Notes: generated by a model not told the origin, from the letters alone. DNA of 64,000 nt from Amycolatopsis roodepoortensis (GCF_014873915.1 NZ_JADBEJ010000005.1:3534001-3598000); one strand, 5' to 3'; shown: positions 30,230-39,280, numbered from the stretch's first letter. Numbers and translations: made by a program.

Positions 30230-32107
30230 TCAGGAACGGCCGGTCAGCGCGAACGCGAGCATGGCCGTCGAGGTGAAGTCGATGGCGGGCTCGTTGCTCG
30301 GCCACGACGCGAGGTCGTCGGCGTAGCGGGACTCGGGGGTGTCGAAGGCTTCGAAGGGCTTCCTGCAGTCCTTCGATCCGGGCGGGAGCTCCATGTGCTC
30401 GAAGTTCTCCGCCCCGTTGGGGCCGTTCACGACGGCGCCGTAGAGCAGTTTCTCCTCGCCCGCGAGGTTCGCCGCCTGGTGGTGCGGGCAGCGCGGATAC
30501 GTGGTGCCGACGCCGACGACCAGCGAGATACCCCAGGCGTTCGCGCCGAGGGTGAAGTTCCGCTGCTGCGAACCGAACGCCGCGTATCGGCGGTCACCGG
30601 TCAGGTCCGCGTACAGCCGCTCGGTCGCGGCGAACCCGAAGCTCTTGCTGGCCGCGTCGAATTCCTTCACCGAGACGGCGGTCCGGAAAGGACTCTGAGC
30701 CGCGCTCGCGACACCTTCGTCCAGCTGACGGCGAAGGTCGCCGATCAGTTCCTTCGGGCCGAGCGCGGCACCCGGGACACCGTGCCGCAGGAGCTTCGCC
30801 AGTTCGGCGTGCGCCAGCGCGCTGGTGTCGTACAGGTTGAGCGTGCTCTTCTCTTCGTGGTCGATGTAGGCCTTCGCCCAGTGCGCCGCCTGCCGCGTCC
30901 ATTCGGCGGACCGCGGGTCACGCAGGGCCTTGGCCGCCAGGGCCAGCTGCGTCGCGCCGAGTTCCATGTCGTCCCGCCAGGACGACTCCGGGTAGTACGC
31001 GTGCGGGAACGCGGTGACCAGCTCGCCGACGTTCTCGGTCTTGGCCTGCGCGAAGACCGACGAGGCTTCGGCGAGGTACTCCCTTGCCAGCGCGGGGTTC
31101 CGCTTCGCCTCGACCTGGGCGCCGAGCGCGAAGGCGGCGGCGACCCGGCCGGCCAGGTTCGGGCTGAGCCCGGACCCGCCCGGGTTCGCCGGGAAGACGG
31201 GCCGGTGCTTCACGAAATACTTGGGGTCACCGGGTTTCACGTCGAGCGGATCGTCGTCGTGCGGGTTCCGCCAGACGTCGTGGTCGCCGAGGAAGCCGAA
31301 CTTGTCGCTGCCCGTGCCGATCCCGACCTGGGCGTAGAGCGTCTTGCTCTTCTCGTCCCACATCTTGTCGAGCCAGTCGAGACCGAGCTTGACCTCCGCG
31401 GCCAGCGCCCGGTCGTAGTCCTCGCGGAGCACGTAACCCAGCTCGGCCAGCGAGTACGCCGTGTTCGAGGTGAACTTGACGAAGTCGCCCGCGTCGACCC
31501 AGCCGCCCTCGACGTCGATCGGGCCGCCCGCCGGCTTCAACGGTTCGGTGATCTCGTCGCCGAATTCGCCGCCGAACGACGGCCATTCGTAGATCGTGGC
31601 CTGCTTGTCCGCCAGATGCGAGGGTTTGCGGTCGAGACGGCCGGGGATGATGTCGTCGCCGTCGCGCTGTGCCTGGAAGAACTCGTTGGTGGCCCGGACG
31701 AGCGGCGTGAAGAGCCGGTCCTTGGTGTCCACCCGGAACGTCGGCGACGTCGCCTTGGTCTCGCCGGTGACCTCGATCCGGTACTTGCCCGGCAGCCAGA
31801 CCTTCGACAGGTCGAGCTGGTACACCGCCGGGTACTTCGCGTTCCACGCGCCGAGCGACTGCCCGGTCCGTCCACGATGGACGGTGCGACCGCGTTCGTC
31901 GACCACCGAGAACGAACCCGGCGCGCTGGAGAGGAGATAGGCGTGCTTGGTCTCGGTGATGCCGTAGCCGACCTGGTCGACCCGGACCTCACCCTGCACC
32001 GCCGCCGCGGCCGAAACCGCCGGAACCGTCAAACCCCCGAGGACCAGTGCCGACACCGCGGCCACCGTCCGGGACCAGGAACTCACCATCATCGGCGCCC
32101 CGCTCAC
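30230..32107 (-). CDS. Secreted glycoside hydrolase family 9 (endoglucanase-like)
   Basis: A 625-residue exported enzyme. After a signal peptide (residues about 8-37, ending AVSAAAA) there is an Ig-like CelD_N domain (about 40-130, VRVDQVGYGITETKHAYLLS) and the GH9 catalytic domain. GGWVDAGDFVKF supplies the base aspartates; the C-terminal SNEPAIDFTSTAM supplies the acid glutamate. GH9 enzymes cut beta-1,4-glucans by inversion. No cellulose-binding domain is seen. The frame opens with GTG 32107; ATGs at 32092 or 32089 give a more usual signal peptide. Transcription probably starts in the AT-rich stretch just upstream. Confidence 0.9.
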   Translation of the reverse strand: MSGAPMMVSSWSRTVAAVSALVLGGLTVPAVSAAAAVQGEVRVDQVGYGITETKHAYLLSSAPGSFSVVDERGRTVHRGRTGQSLGAWNAKYPAVYQLDLSKVWLPGKYRIEVTGETKATSPTFRVDTKDRLFTPLVRATNEFFQAQRDGDDIIPGRLDRKPSHLADKQATIYEWPSFGGEFGDEITEPLKPAGGPIDVEGGWVDAGDFVKFTSNTAYSLAELGYVLREDYDRALAAEVKLGLDWLDKMWDEKSKTLYAQVGIGTGSDKFGFLGDHDVWRNPHDDDPLDVKPGDPKYFVKHRPVFPANPGGSGLSPNLAGRVAAAFALGAQVEAKRNPALAREYLAEASSVFAQAKTENVGELVTAFPHAYYPESSWRDDMELGATQLALAAKALRDPRSAEWTRQAAHWAKAYIDHEEKSTLNLYDTSALAHAELAKLLRHGVPGAALGPKELIGDLRRQLDEGVASAAQSPFRTAVSVKEFDAASKSFGFAATERLYADLTGDRRYAAFGSQQRNFTLGANAWGISLVVGVGTTYPRCPHHQAANLAGEEKLLYGAVVNGPNGAENFEHMELPPGSKDCRKPFEAFDTPESRYADDLASWPSNEPAIDFTSTAMLAFALTGRS

Positions 32108-32135
32108 ATTTAGTTAAGAAAGTTTCCTTTTTATT
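32108..32135. promoter_or_regulatory. AT-rich promoter/operator candidate of the GH9 gene
   Basis: An unusually AT-rich stretch immediately upstream of the GH9 gene holds a TTAACT box (minus strand) and the near-palindrome AAGAAAGTTTCCTT at 32117-32130. Similar AGTTTCCT dyads are, as I recall, common upstream of secreted actinomycete hydrolases; no regulator can be named. Confidence 0.35.
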
Positions 32136-32274
32136 GCGCAAGACGCTAGCCCGCCGAGCGCCACCAGTCAATATGTCCGTTTCGCCGGTCGGAAGTCACC
32201 GGATCCGGCCGTTGTTGGCGGATATCCGTCCAGCTCAGGCCGATGCCGAGCGGGAAATCGTCTACCGTGGATCG

Positions 32275-33588
32275 GTGCCGCCCAGCGCAGAACCACTCGG
32301 CGCGCGGATCCGGCGGCTGCGCCGGGCACGCGGGCTGACTCAGCGTGAGCTCGCCGAGCCGCGCTACGACCGTGGTTTCCTCGCCAAGGTCGAGTCCGGC
32401 CGCCGCCTGCCCTCGGACGACGTGCTCTCCCACCTCGCGCGGCGGCTCGGTCTCACCGCGGACGAACTCCGCTTCGACCGGCCACCCGGCGCCGCTCAAG
32501 AACTCGGCGACGCGCTCGAGGCCGCGTATCGCGAGTTGCAGAAGGGCGGGCTTGAAGCCGCCGAGCGCGAGTTCGCCCGGGTGGAGCGCCTGGCGGCGGA
32601 GTACCGGCTGCCGGACGTCCAGTGTCACGCGCGCTTCCATCTCGGCGAGGTCCAGTGGCAGCGCTACGACATCCCGTTGGCGGACAAGGGATTCGCGCAC
32701 GCCATGGAACTCGCCGATGCCTCATCGCCCCGGTTGCGCGCGATGATCGTCAACCGCGTCGCCGCCTGCCGCGCGCTTTCGGGCGACCTGGGCGCGTCGG
32801 TCGCGCTCGTGGAGAACGCGCTCGCCGATCTCCGCGCCACCGGCGCGAGCGATCCCGACGCCGAACTGGCGCTCGTGACCGCGTTGATCCACCCGCTGAT
32901 CGAAATGGGCGCGCTCCGCCGCGCCCGCCGGGCCGCCGAGGAAGGCCGCCGCGTCCTTCCTTCCGCTCGCCACGCGGAAATCGCCGCGCGCTATCACCGG
33001 CAGGCCGCGCAACTGTGGCAGGAGATCGGCCTGGCCGACCGCGCGGAGAAGGACCTTTCGCGGGCGCTGCGCCTGTTCACCTCCCTCGGTTACGACCGCG
33101 ACGCCGCCCGGTGCCGCTGGGCGCGCGGCTTCCTGTGGCGACGGCTGGGCAAACTCGACGAGGCGCACGCCGAACTGCGGCTCGCCCGCGACCTCCTGGC
33201 CAAGGCCGGTTCACGGGAAGGTGTACTCGGCGCGACCATCGAACTCGCCGATGTCCGCCGCCGCCAAGGAAAACTCGACGAGGCGGCCGAACTCGCCGAA
33301 GGGATCCGCCCGCTTCTGGATCGATCCCCCGATATCGAGGCAAGGGCCGAGGTTCTCCGGTTACTGGGACTCATCGCCCGCGCGCGCGGCGACCTGCCCG
33401 AGGCCACCGCGCTACTCGAAGAAGCCGCCACCGCACAGGAAAAGTCCGAACTGCGCGGCGCGCTGGTCGCCACCGCACTGCATTTGGGCGACACGTTGCG
33501 CGCCCGCGGATTAATCGAAAAAGCCGCGGAGGCCTATCGCCGCGGCGTGCGCGCGGCCACTATGTCCGATTTCGGGCCCACCGGCTGA
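32275..33588 (+). CDS. XRE-family regulator with TPR-like C-terminus (1)
   Basis: A 437-residue protein: helix-turn-helix at residues about 8-60 (IRRLRRARGLTQRELAEPRY, VESGRRLPSDDVLSHLARRLG) then about ten helical TPR-like repeats. The repeats carry the A-rich helix pattern of peptide-binding TPRs. TACCGT six bases before the GTG marks a leaderless start, which decides against longer upstream frames. It resembles the protein at 40101-41351. Its position between GH9 and the secreted peptidases suggests control of extracellular enzymes, by inference only. Confidence 0.85.
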   Translation: MPPSAEPLGARIRRLRRARGLTQRELAEPRYDRGFLAKVESGRRLPSDDVLSHLARRLGLTADELRFDRPPGAAQELGDALEAAYRELQKGGLEAAEREFARVERLAAEYRLPDVQCHARFHLGEVQWQRYDIPLADKGFAHAMELADASSPRLRAMIVNRVAACRALSGDLGASVALVENALADLRATGASDPDAELALVTALIHPLIEMGALRRARRAAEEGRRVLPSARHAEIAARYHRQAAQLWQEIGLADRAEKDLSRALRLFTSLGYDRDAARCRWARGFLWRRLGKLDEAHAELRLARDLLAKAGSREGVLGATIELADVRRRQGKLDEAAELAEGIRPLLDRSPDIEARAEVLRLLGLIARARGDLPEATALLEEAATAQEKSELRGALVATALHLGDTLRARGLIEKAAEAYRRGVRAATMSDFGPTG

Positions 33589-33866
33589 AAACCATACGAA
33601 AGTCGCCATATATCGCACATGGCGCGAAAAACTCTTACTACACAGGCATTTCATTCCCCGCATGTGGATCTTCGCCCGCGCCGCTAGGCCATCCGGCCCA
33701 TTGACGCACCTCGTGACCGGCTCCTTTACTCGGACGTGTCCATCGGGATAACTCCAGTTATCCGAATGGGCACGCTCCCCGTCCCCCGCCGTGCGCCCGC
33801 CAGGTCGAATTCCCCGCCGCGCCTGTAGGCCGGACGGGTACACGGTCCTGCCCATGGAAGGTTCAC
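33589..33866. promoter_or_regulatory. Intergenic region with an 18-bp palindrome before the M4 peptidase gene
   Basis: No gene is seen in these 278 bases. GGATAACTCCAGTTATCC at 33746-33763 is a perfect 8-2-8 dyad about 100 bases before the peptidase ATG, flanked by outer CCAT/ATGG. It is a plausible operator; no known regulator site was recognised. Confidence 0.5.
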
Positions 33867-36134
33867 ATGACCGTTCAGCGAGGGCTCAGAACAGGGTTGG
33901 CGGCCGTCGCCGGCCTTGCCCTGAGCATGACGTTCCCGGTGACCCCGGCGAACGCGACCACCGCCACCGTCCAGCCCGCGAGCCCCGACGCCGTGGCCGC
34001 GAGCGCGGCCGACCGGGCCGCCGCGACCGGCGTCGACCAGCTGCGGAAGGGGGCGGAGGAAGACTTCCGCCGTGTCGGGCTGACCCCCGGCGGCGGAGGA
34101 CTCTTCTACGCCGCCTACGAACGAACCTATCGTGGCCTGCCCGTCGTCGGCGGGGACGCGGTGGTGGTCGCCGACGGCGCCGGGCGCGTCCGCGGCACCA
34201 GCGCCGCGGAGACCGCGGCGATCTCGGTCGACACCAAGGCCAGGATCTCCGCGGCGAAGGCGACCGAGGTCGCCCGCGGCCAGCTGTCCAAAGTAGACAG
34301 TATGGTCGCGCCGAAGCTCGTCGTGCTGGCGGGGAACTCCCCCAAGCTCGCCTACGAGGTCGTCGTCGCCGGCACCAAGGCGGCGAACCCGAGCAACCTG
34401 CACGTGTTCGTGGACGGCACGACCGGCGCGGTCCTCGAAACCCGTGACGACGTCAAGATGTCCAACTTCCCTGCCGCCGCACCGAAGGCGGCGGCGAACG
34501 AGGTCGGCACGCTGGGCGCCGGGAACAGCTACTACGCCGGCAACGTCACCATCGACACGACGAACTCCGGCGGCACGTACACGATGCGCGACCCGCAGCG
34601 CACCAACATCAGCTGCGCCCGCCAGAACAGCTCGCCCTTCAGCGGCCCGGACGACAACTGGGGCAACGGCTCCGGCACCGACCTGGAAACCGCCTGCGTC
34701 GACGCGCTCTTCGGCGTGCAGACCGAGTGGAAGATGCTGGGCGAATGGCTCGGCCGCAACGGCATCAACGGCAACGGCGGCGGCTTCCCCGCCTACGTCG
34801 GCCTCAACCAGGCCAACGCCTACTGGAACGGTTCCTCGACCACCTACGGCCGCTCGTCGGACAGCCAGCGCCAGGCCACCCCGATGGACGTCGTCGCGCA
34901 CGAATACGGCCACGCCATCTTCCAGACCACGCCGGGCGGCGCGGGCAGCGGCAACGAGAACGGCGGCCTCAACGAGTCCACCGGTGACATCTTCGGCGCC
35001 ATCACCGAGCACTACGCCAACAACGCCAAGGACACCCCCGACTACGACGTCGGCGAGGGCGTGAACCTGGTCGGCCGCGGGCCGATCCGTTACATGAACC
35101 AGCCGAGCCGGATCTCCGGCAACCCCGACTGCTACTCGTCGTCCATCCCGAACACCGAGGTGCACGCCGCCGCCGGACCGCAGAACCACTGGTTCTACCT
35201 GCTGGCCGAGGGCACCGCGCCGGTCGGCAAGCCGGCCAGCCCGACCTGCAACAACACCTCGATCACCGGGATCGGCATCCAGAAGGCCGGGAAGATCTTC
35301 TACAACGGCCTGCTGAAGAAGACCTCCAGCTGGAACCACAAGGCGGCCCGCAAGGCAACCCTCGAAGCGGCGCTCGCGCTGTACCCGGGTTCCTGCACCG
35401 AGTTCAACACCACCAAGGCGGCGTGGGACGCCATCAGCGTCACCGCGGCGACCGGTGAGCCGACCTCGTGCACCCCGCAGGGCAACGACTTCTCGGTCGG
35501 CGTCACCCCGGCGTCGGGCTCGGTCAAGCCCGGCGAGTCGGCCACGGTCACGGTGAACACCGCGACCACCAACGGCACGGCGCAGTCGGTTTCGCTGAGC
35601 GCGAGCGGCCTCCCCGCCGGAGCGACCGCGACGTTCAACCCCGCTTCGGTGCAGTCCGGCGCCTCCTCGACGCTCACCATCGCGACGTCGGCGAGCACGC
35701 CTGACGGCACCAGCACCATCACGGTGACCGGCACCGGGGCCAGCGGCGCGCGCACCGCGCAGTACAAGCTGACCGTCGGCACCGGCGGCGACGTGCGCAC
35801 CTACACCAACGACACCGACTACGCGCTGAACGACTACGGCACGGTGAACAGCCCGATCACCTCGACCGCCACCGGCAACGCGGTCTCGCCGGTGAAGGTG
35901 TCGGTCACCGGGACGCACACCTGCTCCGAGGACCTCCGCATCAGCCTGAAGGCCCCCGACGGCAGCACGTACTCGGTCAAGCCCACCGGTTCCTTGCCCT
36001 GCACCGATCTGGGCACCCGGAACTACTCGGTGAACGTGACCAACGAAGTCGCGGCCGGTACGTGGACCCTCGTGGTCTACGACGCCTACGCCCAGGACAC
36101 CGGCACGCTCTCCAGCTGGTCGATCACCGTCTGA
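33867..36134 (+). CDS. Secreted M4 (thermolysin-type) metallopeptidase with P-domain
   Basis: A 755-residue exported protease. Signal peptide residues 1-31 (ending ANAT), an FTP/PepSY propeptide (about 45-205), the catalytic domain with zinc motif VAHEYGHAI (HExxH) and GGLNESTGDIFGA (third ligand Glu), closing near residue 530. Then comes an Ig-like domain (about 535-635) and a P/proprotein-convertase domain (about 640-755, LNDYGTVNSPI, DLRISLKAPDG). The last two domains are almost identical to those of the downstream M28 peptidase. The ATG follows GGAAGG. It would degrade extracellular protein. Confidence 0.93.
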   Translation: MTVQRGLRTGLAAVAGLALSMTFPVTPANATTATVQPASPDAVAASAADRAAATGVDQLRKGAEEDFRRVGLTPGGGGLFYAAYERTYRGLPVVGGDAVVVADGAGRVRGTSAAETAAISVDTKARISAAKATEVARGQLSKVDSMVAPKLVVLAGNSPKLAYEVVVAGTKAANPSNLHVFVDGTTGAVLETRDDVKMSNFPAAAPKAAANEVGTLGAGNSYYAGNVTIDTTNSGGTYTMRDPQRTNISCARQNSSPFSGPDDNWGNGSGTDLETACVDALFGVQTEWKMLGEWLGRNGINGNGGGFPAYVGLNQANAYWNGSSTTYGRSSDSQRQATPMDVVAHEYGHAIFQTTPGGAGSGNENGGLNESTGDIFGAITEHYANNAKDTPDYDVGEGVNLVGRGPIRYMNQPSRISGNPDCYSSSIPNTEVHAAAGPQNHWFYLLAEGTAPVGKPASPTCNNTSITGIGIQKAGKIFYNGLLKKTSSWNHKAARKATLEAALALYPGSCTEFNTTKAAWDAISVTAATGEPTSCTPQGNDFSVGVTPASGSVKPGESATVTVNTATTNGTAQSVSLSASGLPAGATATFNPASVQSGASSTLTIATSASTPDGTSTITVTGTGASGARTAQYKLTVGTGGDVRTYTNDTDYALNDYGTVNSPITSTATGNAVSPVKVSVTGTHTCSEDLRISLKAPDGSTYSVKPTGSLPCTDLGTRNYSVNVTNEVAAGTWTLVVYDAYAQDTGTLSSWSITV

Positions 36135-36141
36135 TCCCCGT

Positions 36142-36193
36142 TCCGTGAAGGCCTCCTTCCCTACTTCAGCGTGGGGAAGGAGGCCTTCACGGA
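36142..36193. terminator. GTGAAGGCC-family hairpin between M4 and M28 genes
   Basis: Arms TCCGTGAAGGCCTCCTTCCC (36142-36161) and 36174-36193 are exact complements around a 12-base loop. It follows the M4 stop by seven bases and is the same element family as 28689-28743. Confidence 0.75.
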
Positions 36194-36221
36194 CCATCAC
36201 CTCAGAAAGGAAGACCCCGGC

Positions 36222-37811
36222 ATGAAGTGGGGAAAGCGAATAGGAGCGGCCATCGTCGGCATGGCCGCCGTACTGGGTGTCGTCACGGCACCCGCGCAGG
36301 CGGTCACGGCCGCCGCCGCACCGGACATCTCGCTTGCCAACGTCAAGGCGCATTTGAGCGCATTGCAGACCATCGCGAACCAGAACGGCGGCAACCGCGC
36401 CGCCGGGCGGCCGGGCTATCCGGCGTCGGTGTCCTATGTGGCGCAGAAGCTGCGCGACGCGGGCTACAACGTCACCTTGCAGTCCTGCACGAGCTGCGCG
36501 GGCTCGAACCAGAACATCATCGCGGAATGGCCGCAGGGTGACGCCAGCCAGGTCATCATGCTCGGCGCACACCTCGACAGCGTCAGCGCCGGCCCCGGCA
36601 TCAACGACAACGGCTCGGGTTCGGCCTCGATCCTCGAAGTCGCGCTGACCCTGGCCCGCGAGAATCCCACGATGGCCAAGCGGGTCCGCTTCGGCTGGTG
36701 GGCCGACGAGGAGTCCGGCCTGCGCGGGTCCAAGTTCTACGTGAACAGCCTGCCGCAGACCGAGCGCACGAAGATCAAGACCTACCTGAACTTCGACATG
36801 ATCGGCTCGGACAACTGGGGTTACTTCGTCTACGACGACGTCGCTTCGGTCAAGGCCGTGTTCGACGAGTACTTCCGCACGATCGGCATCCAGACCGAGG
36901 GCGACACCGAGGGCGACGGCCGTTCGGACCACGCTTCGTTCAAGAGCGCGGGCATCCCGGTCGGCGGCCTCGCGACCGGCGCCGGATACACGAAGAGCGC
37001 GGCGCAGCAACAGAAATGGGGCGGCACCGCCGGAAGGGCGTTCGACAGCTGCTACCACCGCGCCTGCGACACGCTGTCGAACATCCCGGACACCCCGCTG
37101 GAGAAGAACAGCGACGCGATCGCGTACGCGCTGTGGAAGCTCGCCGTCGGCACGTCGACTGGTCCCGACTTCTCGCTCGGTCTCTCGCCGTCTTCCGGCA
37201 CCGTCCAAGCGGGACAGTCCACAACCGTGACGGTCAACACGGCGACGACTTCCGGTTCGGCGCAAGCGGTTTCGCTGAGCGCCAGCGGTCTCCCCGCCGG
37301 AGCGACCGCGACGTTCAACCCCGCTTCGGTGCAGTCCGGCGGCTCCTCGACGCTCACCATCGCGACGTCGGCGAGCACCCCCAACGGCACCAGCACGATC
37401 ACGGTGACCGGTGACGGGACCTCGGTGGACCGCACCGCGCAGTACACGCTCACCGTCGGCGACGTCAGCGTGCGCACGTTCACCAACGGGACCGACTTCG
37501 CGCTGAACGACTACGCGACGGTCAACAGCCCGATCACGTCCAGCGCGACGGGCGCGGCGACCTCGCCGGTGAAGGTCTCGATCACCGGGACGCACACCTG
37601 CTCCGAGGACCTCCGGATCAGCCTGAAGGCCCCAGACGGCAGCACGTACTCGGTCAAGCCGACCGGTTCCCTGCCCTGTACGGATCTCGGCACCAGGACG
37701 TACTCGGTGCCGGTGACCAACGAAGCCGCTTCCGGCACTTGGACGCTCGTGCTCTACGACGCCTACGCGCAGGACACCGGCACGCTCGACAGCTGGACCA
37801 TCACCGTCTGA
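36222..37811 (+). CDS. Secreted M28 aminopeptidase with P-domain
   Basis: A 529-residue exported enzyme like the Streptomyces griseus aminopeptidase. A signal peptide (residues 1-27, ending APAQA) precedes the M28 domain with the two-zinc ligands in GAHLDS, GINDNGSG, ADEESG, LNFDMIGSD and CYHRACD. From residue about 310 there is an Ig-like domain and a P-domain, matching the M4 peptidase nearly base for base over long stretches. ATG 36222 is chosen because AGGAAG precedes it and the signal peptide starts there. It removes N-terminal residues from peptides released by endoproteases. Confidence 0.93.
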   Translation: MKWGKRIGAAIVGMAAVLGVVTAPAQAVTAAAAPDISLANVKAHLSALQTIANQNGGNRAAGRPGYPASVSYVAQKLRDAGYNVTLQSCTSCAGSNQNIIAEWPQGDASQVIMLGAHLDSVSAGPGINDNGSGSASILEVALTLARENPTMAKRVRFGWWADEESGLRGSKFYVNSLPQTERTKIKTYLNFDMIGSDNWGYFVYDDVASVKAVFDEYFRTIGIQTEGDTEGDGRSDHASFKSAGIPVGGLATGAGYTKSAAQQQKWGGTAGRAFDSCYHRACDTLSNIPDTPLEKNSDAIAYALWKLAVGTSTGPDFSLGLSPSSGTVQAGQSTTVTVNTATTSGSAQAVSLSASGLPAGATATFNPASVQSGGSSTLTIATSASTPNGTSTITVTGDGTSVDRTAQYTLTVGDVSVRTFTNGTDFALNDYATVNSPITSSATGAATSPVKVSITGTHTCSEDLRISLKAPDGSTYSVKPTGSLPCTDLGTRTYSVPVTNEAASGTWTLVLYDAYAQDTGTLDSWTITV

Positions 37812-37823
37812 CCATCCGAATAG

Positions 37824-37869
37824 CGAAGGCCATCTCACGAGGACACCCGGCCTCGTGGGATGGCCTTCG
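37824..37869. terminator. Hairpin after the M28 gene
   Basis: CGAAGGCCATCTCACGAGG (37824-37842) pairs with 37851-37869 with one mismatch. It lies 12 bases past the M28 stop and ends that transcript before the chitinase promoter. Confidence 0.7.
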
Positions 37870-37903
37870 TGCGTGAGAGGGATTTTCGGGCAACTCTTCG
37901 ATA

Positions 37904-37919
37904 TCTGGTCTAGACCACC
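37904..37919. promoter_or_regulatory. DasR-type operator (dre) before the chitinase gene
   Basis: TCTGGTCTAGACCACC, core TGGTCTAGACCA perfectly palindromic at 37906-37917. It closely matches the Streptomyces DasR site (ACTGGTCTAGACCACT). A -10 candidate, TAGCGT at 37930-37935, places the site across the -35 region, as expected for repression relieved by N-acetylglucosamine-derived signals. Confidence 0.75.
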
Positions 37920-38014
37920 CGATCGTCGGTAGCGTGGGCCGGGTACCGCGACCTATGTTGAGCCGAACGGCCGCTTCCTGTTCGTTCAAACCGCTTTCGA
38001 GATGGGAGCTGGGT

Positions 38015-39070
38015 ATGTTCGGTCGCGTCTCACGGCTGCTCGCAATCACCGGCGCGGCGGTACTCGCCGTCACCACCCTCGTCGCACTGGGCTCGGCGCA
38101 GGCGTCACCCGACGCCGAGGTCTGCGCGGTCAAATCGAAGCCCGCGGGCAAGGTCCTGCAGGGTTATTGGGAGAACTGGGACGGCGCCTCGAACGGCGTC
38201 CATCCGCCGATGGGCTGGATCCCGATCACCGACGCCCGCATCAAGGCCAATGGATACAACGTGATCAACGCGGCCTTTCCGGTCATCCTGTCCGACGGAA
38301 CGGCGAAATGGGAGGATGGGATGGACGCGACTGTGAAGGTCGCGACGCCATCCGAAATGTGCGCCGCGAAGGACGCCGGTGCGACCATCCTGATGTCCAT
38401 CGGCGGCGCCACCGCGGGGATCGACCTGAATTCGGCGACCGTGGCGGACAAATTCGTCGCGACCATCGTGCCGATCCTGAAGAAGTACAACTTCGACGGG
38501 ATCGACATCGACATCGAAACCGGCCTCACCGGCAGCGGGAACATCAACACGCTTTCGGCTTCGCAGAAGAACCTCATCCGCATCATCGACGGCGTCCTCG
38601 CCGCGATGCCGCCGAACTTCGGGCTCACCATGGCGCCGGAGACCGCGTACGTCACCGGCGGCAGCGTCGTCTACGGCTCGATCTGGGGCGCGTACCTGCC
38701 GATCATCAAGAAGTACGCGGACAACGGCCGGCTGTGGTGGCTGAACATGCAGTACTACAACGGAAGCATGTACGGCTGCTCCGGCGATTCGTACCAGGCC
38801 GGGACGGTCCAGGGCTTCGTCGCGCAGACCAACTGCCTCGACAAGGGCCTGGTGATCCAGGGCCAGACGATCCGTGTCCCCTACGACAAGCAGGCCCCGG
38901 GCCTGCCCGCGCAGGCCGGCGCCGGCGGCGGCTACATGTCGCCGAGCCTGGTTTCGCAGGCGTACCGCAGCATTCCGGCGCTGAAGGGCCTGATGACCTG
39001 GTCGATCAACTGGGACGGCTCGCGGAACTGGACCTTCGGCCAGAACGTGAAGTCGCTACAGGGCCGCTGA
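38015..39070 (+). CDS. Secreted chitinase, glycoside hydrolase family 18
   Basis: A 351-residue exported GH18 enzyme with a signal peptide (residues about 1-30, ending AQA) and the catalytic signature FDGIDIDIE (DxxDxDxE, Glu as acid). The substrate-assisted fold ends with LKGLMTWSINWDGS. It hydrolyses chitin internally to chito-oligosaccharides. No chitin-binding module is visible. The ATG at 38015 has GGGAG eight bases before it. A DasR-type operator upstream fits control by aminosugar availability. Confidence 0.93.
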   Translation: MFGRVSRLLAITGAAVLAVTTLVALGSAQASPDAEVCAVKSKPAGKVLQGYWENWDGASNGVHPPMGWIPITDARIKANGYNVINAAFPVILSDGTAKWEDGMDATVKVATPSEMCAAKDAGATILMSIGGATAGIDLNSATVADKFVATIVPILKKYNFDGIDIDIETGLTGSGNINTLSASQKNLIRIIDGVLAAMPPNFGLTMAPETAYVTGGSVVYGSIWGAYLPIIKKYADNGRLWWLNMQYYNGSMYGCSGDSYQAGTVQGFVAQTNCLDKGLVIQGQTIRVPYDKQAPGLPAQAGAGGGYMSPSLVSQAYRSIPALKGLMTWSINWDGSRNWTFGQNVKSLQGR

Positions 39071-39088
39071 TCCTCGTGTCGTCCGTCT

Positions 39089-39280
39089 GATCACGCGTGT
39101 CGTCCACCTGATCACGCGAGTTCGCCTTCCAATCACGCGAGTTACGCCTTCAAACACGCGAGTTCGCCTTCTGATCACGCGAGTTACGAGTTCGGTCACG
39201 CGGGCTCGCCGTGTGGAACCGGCGAACTCGCGTGATCAGAGGCGTAACTCGCGTGATTGAAGGCGTAACTCACGATTCGC
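39089..39280. repeat. 21-bp tandem array with inverted copies
   Basis: Six direct units spaced exactly 21 bases start at 39089, 39110, 39131, 39152, 39173 and 39194; each begins with a form of GATCACGCG followed by AGTT(A)CGCCTTC. After a short spacer, inverted copies occur at 39229-39237, 39250-39258 and, partly, at 39271. The array can fold back on itself. It fills the gap between convergent chitinase and DUF3152 genes. Confidence 0.85.

Noticed and set aside
33726..37838. A very long open frame on the minus strand (about 1370 codons) opposite the M4 and M28 peptidase genes
   Set aside because: It is Arg/Gly/Val-rich and free of any recognisable domain, and the plus strand encodes two clear secreted peptidases. 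Long antisense frames are expected in DNA of this GC content.
39089..39280. The 21-bp array as a CRISPR
   Set aside because: Units are contiguous with no spacers, the array inverts, and no cas gene is near.
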